Assembly: GCF_029537375.1 (NCBI RefSeq) | Contig: NZ_CP120679.1 | Coordinates: 1,352,001-1,416,000, forward strand | DNA length: 64,000 nt | Direction of reading: 5' to 3' | Source of the DNA: Bacillus sp. HSf4 | Lineage (GTDB): Bacteria; Bacillota; Bacilli; Bacillales; Bacillaceae | The notes under the pieces: generated by a model | What the model saw: the letters and a program-made list of their open reading frames with translations, nothing else | Database searches by the model: none | What the model was told of the DNA's origin: nothing | Part shown: positions 60,104-64,000 of the stretch, piece by piece | Layout: every line of letters starts with the position of its first letter | Position numbering within the stretch: position 1 is the first letter of the stretch | Program-made: the position numbers and the translations under genes

Positions 60104-60607
60104 ATGGAAGATTTACTTTTTCAATATAAAAGAACATTGAAGGCGACAAAAAAATTGTATCAGCCATTACAAGATGAACATGAATTGACGGCTGAACAGC
60201 TGAAAGATAAGAAGCTGATCAGAAACATGATCACGGATTTGGAGTATGTGATCGCCTGGCTTGAGAACGGCAGAGAGCCTGGGATCAGACGGGCCATTGA
60301 CAGGCGGGATTCTTATAAACGAATGCTGATCAAGGACCCGCAAATCATCGATACTTTTTCAGAACGGATGACATTCCAGCCGGCTCAGGAGCTTTCACCG
60401 TTTGACAAAGCCCGGATTGAAGCGGCTCTTTCCGTTCTGACGGCAAGGGAAAAGGAAATCTTCATCTTACATAAAGTAGAGCGATTTTCCTATGAGCGGA
60501 TTGCCGCGATGCTCGGCATCAAAAAGTCAACCGTGCAAACCAATGTGAAACGGGCGCAAACAAAAATGGCAAAGCGAATTGAACAACCGCTGGATGATTT
60601 GGCATAA
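60104..60607 (+). CDS. xpf: PBSX late sigma-like factor Xpf
   Basis: ATG at 60104 (GGAGGGAACCGAAC upstream) gives 167 residues, about the length of B. subtilis Xpf. The C-terminal region 4-type helix-turn-helix is LTAREKEIFILHKVERFSYERIAAMLGIKKSTVQTNVKRAQTKM (about residues 108-151). Xpf is required to transcribe the PBSX late operon; here the late promoter lies 14 bases after its stop. The 114 bases upstream contain frames without ribosome sites and were not annotated. Confidence 0.9.
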   Translation: MEDLLFQYKRTLKATKKLYQPLQDEHELTAEQLKDKKLIRNMITDLEYVIAWLENGREPGIRRAIDRRDSYKRMLIKDPQIIDTFSERMTFQPAQELSPFDKARIEAALSVLTAREKEIFILHKVERFSYERIAAMLGIKKSTVQTNVKRAQTKMAKRIEQPLDDLA

Positions 60608-60620
60608 AAACATTCACACT

Positions 60621-60650
60621 TGTCATACGTTTGCCACCTATAAGTGAAAG
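60621..60650 (+). promoter_or_regulatory. Putative Xpf-dependent late promoter before xtmA
   Basis: TGTCATACGTTTGCCA (60621-60636) followed by CCTATAAGTGAAAG. It is duplicated almost exactly at 49884-49913. Position between xpf and the terminase genes is that of the known PBSX late promoter. Confidence 0.7.
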
Positions 60651-60723
60651 AAGGAAACAAACGTTCGCACGAATGAAAGATCAAATATAACAGGCTACAA
60701 AAGAAAGGCGGTGAAGACCTGCG

Positions 60724-61530
60724 ATGCCAAGGCCAAGAGACCCGAAAAGAGACGAGGCATTCGAGCTTTTTAAAAAATATGAAGGAAACATTGCAAATCG
60801 GGCGATCGCTGATGAGCTTGGGGTTTCAAACCAAAAGATCAGCACCTGGAAAAGCCGCGACCGCTGGAAGGAAGCGTTAAACAGCGGACAGAAACGCAAG
60901 GGAAAAGATGCCGGCCTGATTCACAGTGAAGGGCTGAATGAGCGCCAGCGGCTGTTTTGCATTTACTATGTCAAAAGCTTCAACGCCACTCAAGCCGCCG
61001 TTAAAGCGGGATACTCGCCTGCGAGCGCTCATGTGACAGGCTGCCGTCTTCTTAAAAACGAAAAGGTTGCCGAAGAAATCAGGCGCATCAAAAAAGACAT
61101 GGTGGGCGAGATTTTCGTCGAGGCGATGGATGTCCTTCACGTCTATGTAAAAATCGCGTTTGCAGATATAACGGATTATGTAACATTCGGCAAGAAAGAA
61201 GTGCAGGCTGTCGGAAAAGCAGGGCCGATCTTTGATGAAGAAAACAATCCCGTCATGAAAGAGGTCAGCTTTGTCGATGTCAAACACTCCGATTTCATCG
61301 ACGGTTCAGTGGTCACAGAAGCGAAGCTCGGAAAAGAGGGAATCAAGATCAAGCTGGCCGACAAGATGAAGGCGCTGGACAAGCTGTCTCAATACTTTGA
61401 CCTGTTCCCGGATTCGTTTAAACGGAAAATCGAAAAAGAAAAGCTGAAGCTTGCCAAACAAAAAGCGGAAAAAGACGCTGAAGACGGTACGGTTGAAGTG
61501 CTGATCACCCGAAAAGGTGATTCGGTTTGA
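60724..61530 (+). CDS. xtmA: PBSX terminase small subunit XtmA
   Basis: A 268-residue protein. The N-terminal helix-turn-helix ([40 protein letters not shown]) binds the packaging site. A Terminase_2-type core ([32 protein letters not shown], about residues 75-106) and a charged C-terminal coiled coil follow. AAAGGCGGTGAAGACCTGCG precedes the ATG. First gene of the late operon; it partners XtmB. Confidence 0.92.
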   Translation: MPRPRDPKRDEAFELFKKYEGNIANRAIADELGVSNQKISTWKSRDRWKEALNSGQKRKGKDAGLIHSEGLNERQRLFCIYYVKSFNATQAAVKAGYSPASAHVTGCRLLKNEKVAEEIRRIKKDMVGEIFVEAMDVLHVYVKIAFADITDYVTFGKKEVQAVGKAGPIFDEENNPVMKEVSFVDVKHSDFIDGSVVTEAKLGKEGIKIKLADKMKALDKLSQYFDLFPDSFKRKIEKEKLKLAKQKAEKDAEDGTVEVLITRKGDSV

Positions 61531-62822
61531 TCAGGAAGGAAATCAATCCCCATTTTGAAGATTATGTATTCAACTGGGAGCAGACCTTTCAGTTCCTTGT
61601 CGGCGGCTACGGTTCATCAAAAAGCTATCACACCGCATTAAAAATCATGTTAAAGCTCTTGCAGGAAAAGCGAACCGCGTTGGTTGTGCGAGAGGTGTTT
61701 GAAACACACCGCGATTCCACCTTTTCATTATGTTCAACGATTATTGAGGAGCTGGGGGCGCAAAAAGCGGTACAAGCGGTTTCTTCACCGATGCACATCA
61801 GGTTTGCCAATGGGAGCCGGATCATTTTTAAAGGCATGGACAATCCGTCTAAATTGAAATCGATCAATAATATATCGCTGATCTGGATTGAGGAATGTTC
61901 GGAAGTGAAGTATGAAGGCTTTAAAGAACTGATCGGCCGGCTGCGCCACCCTTTTTTGAAGCTCCATATGATCTTGACGACAAACCCTGTCAGCAAAGGC
62001 AGCTGGACGTACAGACACTTTTTTAAAGATGAGCTGAAGAAACGGTTTATTTTGGACGACGAAGCCTTATATAAAAAGCGGATTGTCACCGTGGGTGATA
62101 CGTATTACCACCATTCCACGGCAGAGGACAATTTGTTTCTGCCGAAAAGCTACATCAGGCAGCTTGACGATATGAAGGAATATGATCCGGATCTTTACCG
62201 GATTGCCCGGAAAGGCCGCTTTGGAGTGAACGGCACAAGGGTTTTGCCGCAGTTTGAAGTGATGAAGCATGAAACGGTCATGAAACAAATCGACCGCATT
62301 TCAAATCCTTTAAAGCGAACCGGAATGGACTTTGGGTTTGAAGAATCCTACAATGCCGTCATTCGTGCGGTGATCGATCCCGAGCAAAAATACCTTTATA
62401 TTTACTGGGAGTATTACAAAAACAAGCTGACAGACGATATGACGGCGAAGGACCTTGATGAGCTCCGCGGCACACAGGAGCTCATTAAAGCCGATCCGGC
62501 CGAGCCGAAAAGCATCCAGTATTTCAGGCAAAACGGTTTTAATATGATAGGCGCCCGCAAATTCCAGGGGTCCCGCCTCCAATATACGAAAAAAATCAAA
62601 CGGTTTAAAAAAATCTTTTGCTCCGACCGCTGCATCCATACGATCTATGAATTACAGCCCCTGACCTATGCCGCGGATAAAGACGGACACCTGAAAGAGG
62701 ACCGGTTCACGATTGACCCGCACACTCTTTCCGCTTTATGGTACGCGCTCGATGACTATGAAGTCACAGATTTAAAAGCGGAACCGGATGTGAAACAACG
62801 TCCGAACAGGAAAAGGAGGTAA
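61527..62822 (+). CDS. xtmB: PBSX terminase large subunit XtmB
   Basis: A 431-residue Terminase_3-type protein. The TTG start overlaps the xtmA stop. It has an ATPase with [14 protein letters not shown] (Walker A variant, about residue 25), [13 protein letters not shown] (Walker B, about 116) and LTTNPVS (coupling motif). A C-terminal RNase H-like nuclease is marked by [13 protein letters not shown] (about 269) with late Asp in TYAADKDGH and WYALDDYE. It packages host DNA fragments into PBSX particles. Confidence 0.93.
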   Translation: MIRKEINPHFEDYVFNWEQTFQFLVGGYGSSKSYHTALKIMLKLLQEKRTALVVREVFETHRDSTFSLCSTIIEELGAQKAVQAVSSPMHIRFANGSRIIFKGMDNPSKLKSINNISLIWIEECSEVKYEGFKELIGRLRHPFLKLHMILTTNPVSKGSWTYRHFFKDELKKRFILDDEALYKKRIVTVGDTYYHHSTAEDNLFLPKSYIRQLDDMKEYDPDLYRIARKGRFGVNGTRVLPQFEVMKHETVMKQIDRISNPLKRTGMDFGFEESYNAVIRAVIDPEQKYLYIYWEYYKNKLTDDMTAKDLDELRGTQELIKADPAEPKSIQYFRQNGFNMIGARKFQGSRLQYTKKIKRFKKIFCSDRCIHTIYELQPLTYAADKDGHLKEDRFTIDPHTLSALWYALDDYEVTDLKAEPDVKQRPNRKRR

Positions 62823-62825
62823 CAC

Positions 62826-64000
62826 ATGACTTCTCAACAAATGGTAAGAGCAAAGGTCATGAAATCCCAGTATCGGGGACCTGTGACAAAACAAATTTAT
62901 GAAGATCAATTTTCGGAGATTTACGGCGATGACATTCTCGCGCCTCCATACAATCTCAAGGAGCTGAAAATGATCGCCGAATATTCTTCCATTCTCCAGC
63001 AATGTATTGATGCCTATAAGACAAATATTGCCGGATTCGGGCTTTCAGCCGAATACGCATTTGATTTTAACGGAGCGGATGTAACACCTGAGCAAAAAGC
63101 AGCGGCTGAAGCTGATTGGAGCAAGCTTGAGGAATTTTGCCGCCATCTTCATTTCGATGAATCGGCTGAAACGGTGTTGGGCTATATGATAGAAGACCGG
63201 GAAAAAACGGGGAACGGCTTTTTGGAAGTGTTAAGGAACGGCGCGGGGCAGCCGGCGGGAATTGAGTATCTTGATGTGAAAAACATGCGCGTCTGCGGAT
63301 TGACAGAGCCGGTCGAGATCGAGTTTGCCTATTTAGAAAACGGAACCGTGAAAAAAATGAAAAGGCAGAAAAAATTCCGCAAATATGTTCAGATGATCGA
63401 CGGAAGAAAGGTGTACTTCAAAGAGTACGGCGACCCGCGCATCATGGATATGACAACAGGCGAATTTAACCGGAAGACGCCTGTTGAAGAAAGGGCGAAT
63501 GAAGCGGTTCATTTTAAAATCGGCAGCGGTGTTTACGGTGTTCCCCGATGGATCGGAAATATCGTCAATCTCTACGGCGCGAGGAAGGCGGAAGAACTGA
63601 ACTACATGTATTTCAGACAGGGGCGGCATGTGCCGGCTGTGATCACGGTCGAAAACGGCATGCTTTCAGAGACTTCCTACAGAGAGCTGCAGGAATATAT
63701 GAATGATTTGGAAGGTGTCGAAAATGCGCATAAGTTTCTTTTGATCGAAGCGGAAGGCATTTCTCAAGAAAAAGATATCCACGGGACGCAAGATATTACC
63801 CCGGTGAAAGTGGAGATCAAATCGCTGGCTGAAATCTTGCAGGAAGATGCGCTGTTTCTTGAATATGACGAAAAAAGCCGCAATAAAATCCGTTCATCCT
63901 TCAGGCTTCCGCCGCTTTACACTGGAGACGCCCATGAATATAACAGGGCAACGGCTGATACAGCGCGCAAAATAACCGAGGAACAGGTTTTTGAGCCGGA
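62826..64000 (+). CDS. xkdE: PBSX portal protein XkdE (runs off the window)
   Basis: ATG at 62826 follows AAAAGGAGGTAAC. The 391 visible residues show the phage portal pattern: SSILQQCIDAYKTNIAGFGL near residue 58, GYMIEDREKTGNGFLEVLRN near 120, HFKIGSGVYGVPRWIGNIVNLYGARKAEELN near 230 and SSFRLPPLYTGDAHEYN near 360. The portal forms the dodecameric ring through which DNA enters the head. The C-terminal end lies beyond position 64000. Confidence 0.9.
   Translation, partial: MTSQQMVRAKVMKSQYRGPVTKQIYEDQFSEIYGDDILAPPYNLKELKMIAEYSSILQQCIDAYKTNIAGFGLSAEYAFDFNGADVTPEQKAAAEADWSKLEEFCRHLHFDESAETVLGYMIEDREKTGNGFLEVLRNGAGQPAGIEYLDVKNMRVCGLTEPVEIEFAYLENGTVKKMKRQKKFRKYVQMIDGRKVYFKEYGDPRIMDMTTGEFNRKTPVEERANEAVHFKIGSGVYGVPRWIGNIVNLYGARKAEELNYMYFRQGRHVPAVITVENGMLSETSYRELQEYMNDLEGVENAHKFLLIEAEGISQEKDIHGTQDITPVKVEIKSLAEILQEDALFLEYDEKSRNKIRSSFRLPPLYTGDAHEYNRATADTARKITEEQVFEP

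Noticed and set aside
60001..60129. 42-codon frame between xtrA and xpf (MEDVQDGKPAD…)
   Set aside because: No ribosome site, and it overlaps the better supported xpf start; it could be real but cannot be supported.
1..64000. CRISPR arrays, insertion sequences, rRNA genes
   Set aside because: No regularly spaced repeats, transposase frames with terminal repeats or rRNA sequence were seen. This was by eye, so short degenerate IS remnants could be missed.

Overview
The window is chromosomal DNA of a Bacillus in the B. licheniformis / B. paralicheniformis group. Much of the gene order matches the B. subtilis 168 map (cotX-cotW-cotV / yjcA / yjcZ / spoVIF / yjcD, then yjcF-yjcG-yjcH, metI-metC, yjcL, ctaO, yjqB-PBSX). 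Inserted blocks are typical of the licheniformis group. All assignments come from reading the sequence and from remembered family features; no database search was run.

Layout. (1) 1-2.7 kb: spore crust/coat genes (cotX partial, cotW, cotV) and small sporulation genes (yjcA, yjcZ, spoVIF). (2) 2.7-12.3 kb: helicase yjcD; a yngA-yngB-galE-yngC block for UDP-glucose/UDP-galactose and envelope functions; the yjcHGF group; and a DinB/WYL-regulator pair. (3) 12.4-16.2 kb: a SAM-I (S-box) riboswitch controlling metI-metC, then yjcL. (4) 16.2-20.6 kb, accessory: a secreted NPP1/Nep1-like protein, a class C serine hydrolase cut by an in-frame TGA, an orphan SMI1/KNR4 immunity gene, and a secreted endo-arabinanase. 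(5) 21.1-34.3 kb: an AT-richer carbohydrate island. It holds three GH3 glycosidase genes (one intact, one with a nonsense codon, one frameshifted), a LysR regulator, a GtrA-like membrane protein, a GT2 glycosyltransferase, UDP-galactopyranose mutase (glf) and a ROK sugar kinase. (6) 34.5-35.1 kb: a type I toxin with a convergent antisense RNA, and tRNA-Val(GAC). (7) 35.3-39.9 kb: a small hypothetical gene, maa, and an AraC/sugar-isomerase/Gfo-Idh-MocA catabolic group. (8) 39.9-48.1 kb: ctaO, then cysL divergent from cysJI, and a LysR/EamA/VOC group. (9) 48.1-49.8 kb: two oppositely acting cell-wall autolysis genes, iseA and yocH, side by side with a WalR box between them. (10) 49.9-55.7 kb: a phage appendage-like pectin-lyase-fold protein, an MFS/TetR efflux pair, a YvrL-like membrane protein with a coupled 50-residue protein, and yjqB. 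(11) 55.7 kb to the end: the left part of a PBSX-type defective prophage (xkdA, xre, xkdB, xkdC, xkdD, xtrA, xpf, xtmA, xtmB, xkdE) with five repressor operators.

How the parts fit. The GH3 island looks like a self-contained glycan module: sugar-nucleotide mutase, transferase, membrane partner, membrane-anchored and cytoplasmic glycosidases, and a kinase for released sugar, with its own LysR regulator and a CcpA cre site. Two of its three GH3 genes are broken in this strain. The second notable signal is a 30-base sequence upstream of the appendage gene at 49.9 kb. It is nearly identical to the presumed Xpf-dependent late promoter in front of the PBSX terminase genes at 60.6 kb, which suggests the appendage gene outside the prophage is under prophage control.
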